This document shows, in pieces, positions 1 through 10,310 of a stretch of DNA of 64,000 bases. The notes under the pieces were generated by a model. That model did not search any database. It was not told the origin of the DNA and worked only from the letters and a program-made list of their open reading frames with translations. The position numbers and the translations under genes were made by a program. The DNA comes from Marivirga lumbricoides (GTDB lineage Bacteria; Bacteroidota; Bacteroidia; Cytophagales; Cyclobacteriaceae): assembly GCF_014636295.1 (NCBI RefSeq), contig NZ_BMEC01000001.1, forward strand, positions 310,001-374,000, in the 5' to 3' direction. Positions within the stretch are counted from its first letter, which is position 1. Each line of letters opens with the position of its first letter.

Positions 1-3000
1 ATACTCCTCTGGATGCCTCTGGAGCTACATTTCTTCCCACCTCTACAGTGCCACCAGTTTGAACATAATTCAAAATACCAGCAGTAGTGGCTGTTCCTCT
101 TCTTATTTGCGAACCTACTAAAAGGCTTCCTGAAGAAATACTAAGTGATGCACTACCTGATGCAGAATATTCAATAAAATTATTACCATTACCTGCACCT
201 GAAGACATATCTAGTGTACCTCCATTGATGTTCAGAGAGCCATCTAAGAAAATACCTGAATCATCTCCCGATGCATTAGCTACCCCGGAAGTGAGCATTA
301 ATACTCCACTTGAAGGAATTACAAAATTTGCTCCACCAGTAGTAAGATTGATATCGATAGCAGGATCGTTTAAAGTTAAAGTACCTCTGGTAATAGTAAG
401 TGCCTTTGTTTCGCCATCTGTGGTGGCACCTAATGTGAAACTATCGTCAAAAATAAATTCCGTACTTTTTGTTTCTTTATTCATCACCAACTGAAACAAA
501 TCTAATGCATTTGTTCCTGATCTCGAATAATTTGCGCTATTTCCACCAACCAACTCTAAAATAGCATTATTATTATTTCCAAGTCCATTGAACAAATCTA
601 TACTTGTTCCCGCTGATTGAATAATTGAACCTCCCAGTTGAAATTTGTGCACTAATGAAGAAGGTGTATTATTCAACACTCTTATTCTATCGTTGGTGTT
701 CGTAATAATATTACCATCTATTCTTAAGGTCCTGTTGGTTCCAGTTGAAGAAAACTCTAAAGTTTCATCTCTATTGTTTACACTTAAATTCAAATTTCTC
801 TTTACAACTATGTCACCATTTCCACCATCATTTAACCTTAAAATTGCTCCTTCTCTTAATATTAAATCTCTTTTTACTGTAATATCCTGAGCTATTAGAA
901 GAGTACGGCCCGTACCGTTACGACCTTTAATATGCAAATTTGGATAAACCGTTGGAAAAGTAGAAGGAAGCCTTACTGCTCTATTATTACCAAACACTAA
1001 ATCATAGTCAAACCTACTTCCATCTTCTGAAGCAAATAGTCCAAAATCACCAGTTACGTCCGCAATTACAGGTACAGAAATATTCGGGTTTGCACTACAC
1101 ATAATACAGTTCACTTCCAGATTAAATGTACCTAGACCTTCAACAGTTCCAAAATTAATGGTTAAATTACGATCATCATCTACAATTAATTGAGGAGGAT
1201 AAGAAGATGCTCTAGGCACTTTTATTCCATCTCTATTTTCCACTTCTTTAGCAAAAACTAATTTCGCCACATCTACATCACTGTCGATGAAATACCAATG
1301 AGATCTTTGATTGTTATCTGAGGTTGAAGTGGACCACCGTAAACCAAATCCCATTATTGCTATGTCACCTGTTTGCGGAAAAGTTCCTGTGTTAGTAGTA
1401 GAATAATGTCCTTCTGTTGACCACCTATTACTATCATTCCATTTATCGTTGTTTCCAAAGTCAGTATCATTGCCACTACTAGCAGTAGTAGAATAATAAA
1501 CCATTGGCGCACCTACAAACCTTGTATTAATACCTGCTGTATAACTCGCGTTTTCAACTGTGAATCCAGAATCTGTTGGTCCATTGAATGTGATAGTATT
1601 GGTAGTAGCATTAACACCTTCATTTTGAGGGATATTATCATCTTCATAGTTTCTTGTATAAGGAACCTCCTCTAATACTTTTCCAGCTACAAATGAGGTT
1701 TCATTTCCAGCACCATCAACATCATCCTGATTATACTTGTATGTATAAATAACGTTTGGTAAAGTAGAAAACCCTTCATGATTCACTCTCCAATAATAAG
1801 AAAGGATATTGCCGCCAGTATTGAGGGTAGTAGCTAAAACTCTATCAACAGGACGAATAGTAATAAAACCATCGTCACTTATATTACTAATTTCAGCAGT
1901 AGCAGGAGTATACTTTGAACTCGGACTGCTACCTGTTAAACCAATACCTACCTGAAATGTATAAGTTCTGTTAGCTCTAATAGCCAATGTCAATCCTCCA
2001 TCAGAAGGCTGACCATTAGTTACAATCATATTGGTTAGGCTTCCCTGCTGCACTCCATCAGGTGGGTTTTCGTTATAATAAAACACCCTTAAATTATTAT
2101 CCTGAATATTCAATCTACCATTATTATGCTGGAGGTACTGAATAGTTAAATCACTATTCAGGGTTACAATATTATTTTGCATAAAAAACTTAAGGTTGCC
2201 AATCACTGCTGTATCAGCTGTGATAATAACAATATCTGTAGGTGTACCCTGATTAGAGGCCAGTTTAAGCTGATCATTATTGCCATTGGCATTTGAATCA
2301 GTTCCATTTGGGCCTGTAGGTCCTAACGCTTCATTATAAACTGTTAAAACATCGTAATTGATCAACGTATCACAATTGACCAAAATACTATGAAAACCCT
2401 GATCCAGTGTACCACTTAACACTTTAAAAGCTTCTCCATCTACTCTAAACAAGTTATTGTTAAACCCATTGAGATTCCCACCAGTTTTGCTTGATTGTAA
2501 GCTAACTACTTTCCCATGTAACTTATTGATTGTTAAATTATAAAAACGCTGTTGCGCTCCAGGGCTACCTCCACCAGAAATATTTAATAAGGCAATTTTA
2601 GAGTTATCTACACCACTAATGGTTAGTGTATTCTTTTTATTTTCATCAAATACATAAGTAGCTCCAACACTCACTGTAAAATCACTACCTACCTCTACAT
2701 CGTTACCGTTATGATCAAAGATGATATCAGGACCAATAAAGAAATTATTCAAAACCTTTAAATTCGGGTTAGTAATGGTTGTTCCACCTGATTCACTTGT
2801 GATTAAATCAATCTCATCAGCATCCCCAGCTTGATCTTTTCTCAATGTTAAGTTCCAAAAAGGAACTGTAGAAGCAATTATAGCACTATTGTTATTTCTA
2901 TTTTCAACAATTACTGTTCCTCCTGTTACATTATAATTTCCCTCACTACTATTTATAAATATTGCTTCCCCATTATTTCCATATACTGTTAAGGTTCCTC

Positions 3001-5791
3001 CACTCATATTAAAAACAGCATCTGTTGTTTGCAGACTAAATAAAGCGAAATTTCCATCAACCTCTCCATTCTGTCCTTCATTTGATCTGACTAATACATT
3101 TCCACCAGTTTGCGTATAAGTATAAATGCCTGGACCACCAGCACCGGATCTAAATTGTGATACATTTACTGTACCCCCTTCAATTAACACCTCTCCAGCA
3201 TTATCATTCCAAAATATAAAACCTGCGCTTCCCCTGGTACCAAAAAAACCATCTGAAATTCTAAATCTGCCATATAAAGAAAGCGCCTGGTTACCACCAC
3301 CAGTATTTACGCCAACAGCACCTGAAGGAACCTGACCTGTATTATCTGCTGTAGTATAAACGGAAACATTCGGTCCATCAATCCACAAACCAGCGTTGGC
3401 TCCTACAGGATAATCTCCATTACCTCCTGCAGCACTACCTTCGGTTAAAGTAGAGATTAAAATATCACCTGTTAAATGTAAAGTTCCATTATAGATCCAA
3501 AGAGCTTTCCTTACTTCAGGGTTAGCTTGCGTAAAACCACCATTTGAAACCCGGCCCGGAGTATTGGGGCCAAATAGATTAAAATTATTTATATTACTGC
3601 TGGTAATTTCAAGCTCATATGTCTGGTCTATACCTTTATCTATAACTAAGTTATAAAAATCAGTAATGCCAAATAAAGAAGCAGTATTATTGGTTAAACC
3701 CTCAAATCTCACAGTGGCTGCTCCTGTGGACGTAAATTGGTTATATACAGGAGAAGCCTGGTTAGTAAAGCGTACTGAGCCATTATTAACAAAGTCACCT
3801 CTGAAAGTAACCTGATGAAATATTGAGTGATAATTCCCTACGGCAGGCATGGTACCAGGTATGGAAAAGCTTCCAATGGTATTACCTTGTCCTACTCTTA
3901 TAGAAGCATCCGCTTCAACTATTGCATCTCCTTCAACCGTTAAATTTAAAATGTTTGTGGCAGAGTTATCGTTAATCTTAAACCTACCCCTGGTTAACGT
4001 TAAATCTCCATTTAATGAAAGGTTAGATAATAACACTAATTCATTTGTGGTATTATTCAAATTCAAAACCAGATTATTAAAGATTCTATTCTGGTTAAGT
4101 GATAAACCTGATCCGTAATATTCTACGGTACCTCCAGTAAAATCATCAGCAAAGTCAGTAGTATTTCCGGCCGGAAAGTTATCTATTGAAGACGATCCTG
4201 ATAACCTGATTGTTCCATTCCCAGCTATTGTAATGAAATTGTGTCCTGAAGTAGCAGCTACATCCAATACTCCATTTACTTCCATACTTGCCACTACAAT
4301 ATTGTTAGCGTCCATGGTTACATTTTTTCCTGACAATATAACTACATTATCAGATGCATCAGGAATACCTCCTCCCGCAGGAGCCCTATCTAAACCAGAA
4401 CCATCAGTTGTCCATGTAAGTGGGTTATTCCAATTTCCTGTTTGATAGGAATACCATGTTTGATTGGGCTGACCATCAAGCGGACTTTGAGCAGAATTAG
4501 TAGTACCAAGGGTGTAAAACCCATCAGTAAGGTTTGCATTACTTACAGTAAATTCTACTTTACTACCCAGAAGTGCTTTATCGGCAGCATTTAAAGGTAC
4601 AATATTATAGTTTCCTCCATTTAGTCTCAATAGAACATAATTATTTTTATCTCCTGCCGGATATAACCCTCCAATACCTTCTATTAGATCAAAAGAAATT
4701 TTAGCATCTAAATTACCTGTTTTGTCAAAATACCACGTTTTGTTCCATCTTGCTTGAACCGTAGCACCTAAGTTTGAAGTTGAAATACCATTTACAGTAG
4801 CATCACTACCCATTAAAAGAAATTCGCCATTAGCATTTAAGCCCGTGCCACCTTCAAGCAGAACCCCTTGAGAGGAGCTGGTGTTTACTTTTACGCCACC
4901 TAGTTGACCTATACCTGTAACATTCAAATCAAAATTATTATTAGCAGGAGTATCTCCGGCATAATAATCGTTTGAATTCATATTCAGATTATACTTAGAA
5001 GATAAATAGTTATTTACTATTGCGAGCTGCGGTTCAGATAAAGCTGTTGAGTAAATTATCACCTCAGCAAGATCTAGCCGACTGAACGAATTTATTGCTT
5101 CTATTCTTCCTAAAGCCGCACCTGTGTAGGATGTTAGTTGTGCATTATTGTTAGATGTGCCTATTAACTGACCATTTTGAAACATCGCTCTCTGGGCAGA
5201 TCCCAGATTAGAATTTAACCTAAAAGCAAAAACTCCAAAATTAGGTGTTGTTGCATTTACAGTGCTTCCTGCACCTCCTGTATAGTTGGCATTATGATCG
5301 TTACCCCACTGATGCGAGTGCAATTGATTAGTATTAAAATAGGGATGAAAGTTTTGATTAGTAGTACCGGTAGAACCACCCATTATAGCTTGAAGACCAT
5401 TAGATCTTCTTGCTCCTACTACTATTACGGTATAGTTGGTATTTACCAGTACACTTCCATCTATAGGTAAAAAATCATCTGCACCATCAAATCTTACAGA
5501 AGAAAAGCTATAATTAGCATCTGTACTATTTTTATAGGTAGGTCTTGCATCCCCTGCCTGGCTAATATTATTTCCATTACCGGATTTATCCATCCATGAG
5601 CTAATCAATGTATTATTAGCAAGTCCTATATCACTCGCATCATACCACATCTCTAACTTAGGTTCACCATTGCTCCCTTCAGCATTACCTATTCCTCCAG
5701 GACCAGTTTGCGCAACCAAACCAGAAGAAAAAAAGCTTAGTAAAAAACATACTAAAGCGCTCAATAAATTCCTTTTGTAAAATTTGTCCAT
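1..5791 (-). CDS. Giant secreted adhesin-like protein, LamG-like plus beta-solenoid (partial, C-terminus off window)
   Basis: The frame is open from an ATG at 5791 to the left edge, so about 1,930 residues are visible and the end is missing. It opens with a signal peptide (DKFYKRN, a hydrophobic run, cleavage near VAQ at residue 28). Residues about 45-240 (EMWYDASD, SWMDKSGNGNN) resemble a LamG/concanavalin A-like domain of Bacteroidota surface proteins. The rest is rich in Asn, Gly, Thr and Ser, with recurring strand-like runs such as LNINGGTLDMSSG and GGTLTVYGNN, which suggest a beta-helix or beta-solenoid. I infer a surface adhesin exported by T9SS, whose sorting domain would lie beyond the edge. 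I see no catalytic motif. Open frames on the opposite strand here are shadows of this gene. The frame is sure; the function is inferred. Confidence 0.85.
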   Translation of the reverse strand, partial: MDKFYKRNLLSALVCFLLSFFSSGLVAQTGPGGIGNAEGSNGEPKLEMWYDASDIGLANNTLISSWMDKSGNGNNISQAGDARPTYKNSTDANYSFSSVRFDGADDFLPIDGSVLVNTNYTVIVVGARRSNGLQAIMGGSTGTTNQNFHPYFNTNQLHSHQWGNDHNANYTGGAGSTVNATTPNFGVFAFRLNSNLGSAQRAMFQNGQLIGTSNNNAQLTSYTGAALGRIEAINSFSRLDLAEVIIYSTALSEPQLAIVNNYLSSKYNLNMNSNDYYAGDTPANNNFDLNVTGIGQLGGVKVNTSSSQGVLLEGGTGLNANGEFLLMGSDATVNGISTSNLGATVQARWNKTWYFDKTGNLDAKISFDLIEGIGGLYPAGDKNNYVLLRLNGGNYNIVPLNAADKALLGSKVEFTVSNANLTDGFYTLGTTNSAQSPLDGQPNQTWYSYQTGNWNNPLTWTTDGSGLDRAPAGGGIPDASDNVVILSGKNVTMDANNIVVASMEVNGVLDVAATSGHNFITIAGNGTIRLSGSSSIDNFPAGNTTDFADDFTGGTVEYYGSGLSLNQNRIFNNLVLNLNNTTNELVLLSNLSLNGDLTLTRGRFKINDNSATNILNLTVEGDAIVEADASIRVGQGNTIGSFSIPGTMPAVGNYHSIFHQVTFRGDFVNNGSVRFTNQASPVYNQFTSTGAATVRFEGLTNNTASLFGITDFYNLVIDKGIDQTYELEITSSNINNFNLFGPNTPGRVSNGGFTQANPEVRKALWIYNGTLHLTGDILISTLTEGSAAGGNGDYPVGANAGLWIDGPNVSVYTTADNTGQVPSGAVGVNTGGGNQALSLYGRFRISDGFFGTRGSAGFIFWNDNAGEVLIEGGTVNVSQFRSGAGGPGIYTYTQTGGNVLVRSNEGQNGEVDGNFALFSLQTTDAVFNMSGGTLTVYGNNGEAIFINSSEGNYNVTGGTVIVENRNNNSAIIASTVPFWNLTLRKDQAGDADEIDLITSESGGTTITNPNLKVLNNFFIGPDIIFDHNGNDVEVGSDFTVSVGATYVFDENKKNTLTISGVDNSKIALLNISGGGSPGAQQRFYNLTINKLHGKVVSLQSSKTGGNLNGFNNNLFRVDGEAFKVLSGTLDQGFHSILVNCDTLINYDVLTVYNEALGPTGPNGTDSNANGNNDQLKLASNQGTPTDIVIITADTAVIGNLKFFMQNNIVTLNSDLTIQYLQHNNGRLNIQDNNLRVFYYNENPPDGVQQGSLTNMIVTNGQPSDGGLTLAIRANRTYTFQVGIGLTGSSPSSKYTPATAEISNISDDGFITIRPVDRVLATTLNTGGNILSYYWRVNHEGFSTLPNVIYTYKYNQDDVDGAGNETSFVAGKVLEEVPYTRNYEDDNIPQNEGVNATTNTITFNGPTDSGFTVENASYTAGINTRFVGAPMVYYSTTASSGNDTDFGNNDKWNDSNRWSTEGHYSTTNTGTFPQTGDIAIMGFGLRWSTSTSDNNQRSHWYFIDSDVDVAKLVFAKEVENRDGIKVPRASSYPPQLIVDDDRNLTINFGTVEGLGTFNLEVNCIMCSANPNISVPVIADVTGDFGLFASEDGSRFDYDLVFGNNRAVRLPSTFPTVYPNLHIKGRNGTGRTLLIAQDITVKRDLILREGAILRLNDGGNGDIVVKRNLNLSVNNRDETLEFSSTGTNRTLRIDGNIITNTNDRIRVLNNTPSSLVHKFQLGGSIIQSAGTSIDLFNGLGNNNNAILELVGGNSANYSRSGTNALDLFQLVMNKETKSTEFIFDDSFTLGATTDGETKALTITRGTLTLNDPAIDINLTTGGANFVIPSSGVLMLTSGVANASGDDSGIFLDGSLNINGGTLDMSSGAGNGNNFIEYSASGSASLSISSGSLLVGSQIRRGTATTAGILNYVQTGGTVEVGRNVAPEASRGV

Positions 5792-5820
5792 ATCAGATTA
5801 CTTTTCACTTTTTACCAATA

Positions 5821-5828
5821 CAAATATA
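5821..5828 (-). promoter_or_regulatory. Putative -7 promoter element for the giant adhesin gene
   Basis: On the minus strand this reads TATATTTG, an exact match to the Bacteroidota -7 consensus TAnnTTTG, about 30 nt before the start codon. I see no clean TTG about 19 nt further upstream, so the call rests on one box. The rest of the 354-base gap (5792-6145) is AT-rich and shows no gene. Confidence 0.45.
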
Positions 5829-6145
5829 GTTTGGTATTTTAATAAAAAAACCTGAAAAGGTACATTTTAATAAATATAATCGGTGAAAGTTGATTTTTAG
5901 CCTTTCAAAACAGAAAAGTTACACATAAAAATTACTTTCAATTCTTATATCCTTCTAATTTCTAGCCATTTTCAAGGTAAATAGTTAAAACTCAATTTGG
6001 ATATAAACATTAAATAAATCTTACATGTAATTGCTTCAACCCTCCAATTCTTTGGTTAAATATGCGCTTCACCGCTTCTGAATAGCACAGTCTGTTATAA
6101 TTTATTACATGTATAGACAAACAAATAAATACTACTTTCCTAATA

Positions 6146-7798
6146 TCATTTATTAAAGTAAGGAGGTCTCCTATTATGGTAATCCGTTAATGCCTGAAAT
6201 TTCCCTGCTAATTCCAGCAATTTACCTTCAGCATAATAATTACCTGTTATAGTAAAACTTGTAGGAGATTCATTAGGGTTAAAACCATTCGGAAGCACTA
6301 CTGAGGGATGGCCCGTTAAGTTGGTAACAAGCAGCTGATTCCCTCCAAAAGATGGTACTATTACCGCATCATACTGTTTAATCCATTGCTGATACTGGGA
6401 AATAAGCTGGGTTCTCAATCTATTTGCATTGATATATTCAACAGCTGGAATGGTGCGAGCTGCTCTGAATAAATTAGGCCATGCATTTTTATCTTGCCAA
6501 ACCATTTTTCCAGCAGCTCCGGATATAATCAGTTCGTCAAAAGCTGCTGCTGCTTCTGCCGTCAGAATAATGGATAAATCACCTACAGGAAGATCTGTTT
6601 TAAACCAGTCCACTGCTTCTATTTTAATACCATTTTTCCTAAAAGTAGCTAACATCATCGAGTCATTTCTGGCGTTCCAAGAATTGGAAAACAAATCTTT
6701 CGCATAAACCACTTTCAATTTTGCTTTTTCAGGATGATAGCTAAAGTTATAATCCAATGAATAAGGATCCTTTTCATCTTTCCCATGTATTGCAGCAAAA
6801 ACAATAGCAGCATCTTCGGCAGACCTACAAATTGGGCCTAGTTTATCCATACTCCAGCTCAAAGCCATTGCCCCGTTTCTGCTAACGCCACCAAATGTGG
6901 GTCTGAGCCCACTTGCTCCACACCTGGTAGAGGGTGATACAATGCTGCCTAAAGTCTCAGAACCAATGGAAAAAGCTACCAACCCTGCAACAGTAGCTGA
7001 TGCAGGACCTGCTGAAGAACCGCTACTCCCTTGATTTAAATTCCAGGGATTTTTAGTAACTCCACCATACCAAATATCTCCATAAGCCAGCGCTCCCAAA
7101 GTCAGTTTTGCTATCAAAACAGCTCCTCTTTCTTCCAGTTTTTTAACCACAGTTGCAGTTTCATTAATCACCTGATCTTTGTAAGGCATAGCTCCCCAAG
7201 TTGTTTTATAGCCTTCCACTGCTAATAAATCTTTCACTCCATAAGGAATTCCATGTAGCAAGCCTTTGTAAACTCCCTTCTTAATTTCCTCTGTTGCTTT
7301 TTTAGCTTGCTGTAATGCTAACTCCTCTGTAATATTTACTACAGATTTTAAAGTGTCATCATACTTTTTTATCCTATTAAGATAAATATGTGTCAGCTCT
7401 AAAGGCGTAATCTTTTGATTTTCAATTAACCATGCCAGTTCCTTAATAGAGTAGAAGGCCAAATCTTCCTTATTCTTTGGCATTTCTACTTTACCCTGTC
7501 TTATATATACATCATCCGCTCTATTATTAGCAGGAGGATACATAGTTGAAGGAGAAAAAATATTTGCAGGAATAACTTCATTCGAAGGGGAAGACGATCT
7601 GATTTTCTGATAAGATGCTTTCAAATCAACTATTTCAGTGTGAAGTGAGTCTACTTCTGCCTCTGAATAATTAAGACCAAGCAGCTTTAAAGTGGACAAA
7701 ATATCTTCTTTGGTGATTTCATTTACATCATTGATTGCAAAGCCAGCTATAAAAATAGCTATAGCAGAAATAAGTGTAATTAAATGAGACTTCTTCAT
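6146..7798 (-). CDS. Secreted amidase-signature family amidohydrolase
   Basis: This protein hydrolyses an amide bond in an unknown substrate. The amidase-signature triad is visible: Lys at about 189 (YGVKDLLAVEG), cis-Ser near 261 in the Gly/Ser loop (GSSGSSAGPAS) and the nucleophile Ser at about 285 (ETLGSIVSPS). A signal peptide (MKKSHLITLISAIAIF) implies periplasmic or outer location, unlike the cytosolic GatA subunit of the same family. There is no GatB or GatC nearby, and the extra 110 N-terminal residues also argue against a tRNA amidotransferase role. It is transcribed alone, 354 bases upstream of the adhesin gene. Confidence 0.85.
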   Translation of the reverse strand: MKKSHLITLISAIAIFIAGFAINDVNEITKEDILSTLKLLGLNYSEAEVDSLHTEIVDLKASYQKIRSSSPSNEVIPANIFSPSTMYPPANNRADDVYIRQGKVEMPKNKEDLAFYSIKELAWLIENQKITPLELTHIYLNRIKKYDDTLKSVVNITEELALQQAKKATEEIKKGVYKGLLHGIPYGVKDLLAVEGYKTTWGAMPYKDQVINETATVVKKLEERGAVLIAKLTLGALAYGDIWYGGVTKNPWNLNQGSSGSSAGPASATVAGLVAFSIGSETLGSIVSPSTRCGASGLRPTFGGVSRNGAMALSWSMDKLGPICRSAEDAAIVFAAIHGKDEKDPYSLDYNFSYHPEKAKLKVVYAKDLFSNSWNARNDSMMLATFRKNGIKIEAVDWFKTDLPVGDLSIILTAEAAAAFDELIISGAAGKMVWQDKNAWPNLFRAARTIPAVEYINANRLRTQLISQYQQWIKQYDAVIVPSFGGNQLLVTNLTGHPSVVLPNGFNPNESPTSFTITGNYYAEGKLLELAGKFQALTDYHNRRPPYFNK

Positions 7799-7956
7799 TT
7801 TATAATTTTAATTAGCTTTGTGAAATATACTTTAAAATATAATCATATGAATAGTTTCTATATGAATGGAAAATGTTCTAAACTTTAACCCTACTTAAAT
7901 TATAAAACTTTCGGAATTACATCTAAAAGATAAAAGCTTACCCAATTTAACCCTTT

Positions 7957-8766
7957 ATGAAGAGATTACTACTTACAATCCTATTATTGATTCCATATTT
8001 CCTCTTGGCACAAACTGAAAACACTGAGCATGTGATTAACACAGACAGACCAGGGGCTTCAGATGCTTCACGCACTGTGCCTAAAGGTTATTTACATATT
8101 GAAAGTGGATTTCTTTTCTCGGTGGAATCAATTAATCCCTCACAAGAGCAGCAATTGATTAATTTCAATAACACTTTGATAAGATATGGTCTATTAAAAG
8201 GCTTAGAACTTAGGTTAAACCAAAGCATTTTGAGTTCTCGAATTCTTGAAAATGGTCAGGAAATAGGTGTTGGCTGGCAAAGTGGATTAGCTCCACTAAT
8301 GCTTGGTTTAAAAGTAAATTTAACTGATGAAAATGGTTTTCTTCCTGAAACAGCACTAGTAGCAGAAGTAAACTTACCAAAGGGTAATGGTAATTTTCAG
8401 CAAGAAAATTTCATCTATAGGTTCAACTTAACTGCATTAAATCACCTCAACCCTGATTGGTTATTGGTCTATAACTTAGGAATTTTTCAATCTTTTGCTG
8501 ATGAATCAACTCAGTTTAATTACACATTACGAAGCTCTTATACATTTGATAAATATACACCCTTCCTGGAATTTTATGGTAATCGTTCTAAAAACACTAC
8601 TCCTTTAAACTACATCAATGGCGGCATAAGTTACCTTGTAAATAATCAGTTTCAGTTAGATGCTTACGCAGGTATTGATATAGTTTCACTGTATAATGAA
8701 GCACTGGAGTATAATCAAAGCTTTGTAAGTGTTGGTTTAGGTTATATGTTCCCAATCAAAAAATGA
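7957..8766 (+). CDS. Outer membrane beta-barrel protein, Phenol_MetA_deg-like
   Basis: A 269-residue exported protein with a clear signal peptide (MKRLLLTILLLIPYFLLAQ), then a TDRPGASD motif typical of the Phenol_MetA_deg/transporter-like family, then alternating amphipathic strands and a C-terminal YMFPIKK. The family is predicted to form an outer membrane beta-barrel, and its substrate is generally unknown. The stop overlaps the rnhB start by 4 nt, so the two are translationally coupled with the nitrilase that follows. The functional link inside this operon is not obvious. Confidence 0.75.
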   Translation: MKRLLLTILLLIPYFLLAQTENTEHVINTDRPGASDASRTVPKGYLHIESGFLFSVESINPSQEQQLINFNNTLIRYGLLKGLELRLNQSILSSRILENGQEIGVGWQSGLAPLMLGLKVNLTDENGFLPETALVAEVNLPKGNGNFQQENFIYRFNLTALNHLNPDWLLVYNLGIFQSFADESTQFNYTLRSSYTFDKYTPFLEFYGNRSKNTTPLNYINGGISYLVNNQFQLDAYAGIDIVSLYNEALEYNQSFVSVGLGYMFPIKK

Positions 8767-9374
8767 GTTTACTATCTTACTATCATAATAAAAATACTTA
8801 CGAGGCAGGATGTGACGAGGTAGGAAGAGGATGCCTTGCAGGACCAGTAGTGGCTGCGGCTGTTATTCTGCCAAAAGATTTTACACATTCATTTTTAACA
8901 GATTCTAAGCTCCTGAATGCCACTAAGAGAAAAGAACTAGTTAAGGAAATAAAGCAGCAAGCAGTAGCTTATGCAATCGCTTCATGTAGTCCGGCAGAAA
9001 TTGATAAAATCAATATTCTTCATGCTTCTTTTTTAGCTATGCATCGTGCTCTTGATCAGCTGAAGCCAATCCCTGATTTTTTACTAATTGACGGGAACAG
9101 ATTTACACAATATAAAGAAATTGACCATGCCTGCATTGTAAAAGGAGACAGTAAATACCTTAGCATTGCTGCTGCGTCAATACTTGCCAAAGAGTATAGG
9201 GACGAATTAATGCATCAATTAGCAAAGGATTTTCCCTATTATGGTTGGGATACAAATGTGGGCTATCCTACGAAAGTTCATAGAAAAGGGCTGGAAGAAT
9301 TTGGACCTTGCCACCACCATAGGAAATCTTTTAAACTAACTATAGAAAACTTAGGTTCAGTCAATACCCAATGA
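8763..9374 (+). CDS. rnhB: Ribonuclease HII
   Basis: Cuts RNA in RNA-DNA hybrids, including single ribonucleotides misincorporated into DNA. The signature DEVGRG is at residues 18-23, with the catalytic Asp-Glu pair, followed by GPVVAAAVIL, TDSKLL, the second acidic site near LLIDGN and the SILAKEYRD block. At 203 residues it is the normal family length. It overlaps both neighbours by 4 nt (ATGA type junctions), so it belongs to a three-gene operon with the beta-barrel protein and the nitrilase. Confidence 0.96.
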   Translation: MSLLSYYHNKNTYEAGCDEVGRGCLAGPVVAAAVILPKDFTHSFLTDSKLLNATKRKELVKEIKQQAVAYAIASCSPAEIDKINILHASFLAMHRALDQLKPIPDFLLIDGNRFTQYKEIDHACIVKGDSKYLSIAAASILAKEYRDELMHQLAKDFPYYGWDTNVGYPTKVHRKGLEEFGPCHHHRKSFKLTIENLGSVNTQ

Positions 9375-10306
9375 GAAAGTATAAAGTAGGCTGCATTCAG
9401 GCGACACCTGCCCTTTTCAACAAGGATAAAACTATGCTAATTGTTGAAAAATGGGTCAAAAAGGCAGCTCAGCAAGAGGTTAAATTATTGGTTTTCCCGG
9501 AAAGCTTTATTCCTGCCTACCCTGCCGGCTTAGGGTTTGGAACAGTGGTGGGTAGTCGCACTGAAGCGGGTAGAGATCAGTTTCAAAGATATTGGAAAAA
9601 CAGTATTGAGGTGCCCGGTCCTGAAACTTATCAAATTGCTGAATGGGCAAAAGCACACAATATGTTTATCACTATTGGCGTAACGGAAAAAGATGCAGTG
9701 AGTGGCACACTATATTGTTCTTTACTTTATTTTTCTCCGGAAAGTGGCTTAATGGGAAAGCATAGAAAATTGAAACCGACAGCAGCGGAGAGATTGATTT
9801 GGGGAGAGGGTGATGGCACTACTATTGCTACTTTTGATACGGAAATCGGCAGGTTAGGTGGTCTTATTTGCTGGGAAAATTACATGCCATTGGCGCGAAT
9901 GGCCATATATCAGAAAGGTATTCAGCTATATGTAGCACCTACAGCAGATGCCAGGGATAGCTGGAATGCAACAATGATACACATTGCCTGTGAAGGCAGA
10001 TGTTATGTAATTGGTTGTAATCAGTATTTCACTAAAAGTGATTACCCTGAGGATTTAGCACCTCATTTGGCTACTGACCGACCAGAAATTCTTTCCAGGG
10101 GTGGAAGTGTAATTGTTTCACCATTAGGTAAAATATTAGCCGGCCCTTTATTTAATGAAGAAGGTTTGCTTACAGCCAATATTGATTTAGATGAGGTTGT
10201 GAGAAGCAAGATGGATTTTGATGCTATAGGTCATTATGCCAGAAATGATGTATTTAAGCTGAGTATAGAAGGACAACCTGAAATTAAACCTGATAAAACC
10301 TCATAA
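9371..10306 (+). CDS. Nitrilase-superfamily carbon-nitrogen hydrolase
   Basis: The Glu-Lys-Cys triad of the nitrilase superfamily is visible: Glu44 (FPESF), Lys133 (HRKLKPT) and Cys167 (GGLICWEN). The block GEGDGTT after KPTAAERLIW and the length of 311 residues fit branch 1 (true nitrilase-like) enzymes, which convert nitriles to carboxylic acids and ammonia. The physiological substrate cannot be told from sequence. It has no signal peptide and is therefore cytosolic. It overlaps rnhB by 4 nt and converges on ald, with only 4 bases between the two stop codons. Confidence 0.88.
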   Translation: MRKYKVGCIQATPALFNKDKTMLIVEKWVKKAAQQEVKLLVFPESFIPAYPAGLGFGTVVGSRTEAGRDQFQRYWKNSIEVPGPETYQIAEWAKAHNMFITIGVTEKDAVSGTLYCSLLYFSPESGLMGKHRKLKPTAAERLIWGEGDGTTIATFDTEIGRLGGLICWENYMPLARMAIYQKGIQLYVAPTADARDSWNATMIHIACEGRCYVIGCNQYFTKSDYPEDLAPHLATDRPEILSRGGSVIVSPLGKILAGPLFNEEGLLTANIDLDEVVRSKMDFDAIGHYARNDVFKLSIEGQPEIKPDKTS

Positions 10307-10310
10307 GCTT

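Noticed and set aside
87-4445. Several plus-strand open frames of 69-135 residues
   Set aside because: They lie antisense to the continuous giant adhesin frame, with Pro/Ser/Thr-rich shadow composition and no recognised domains.
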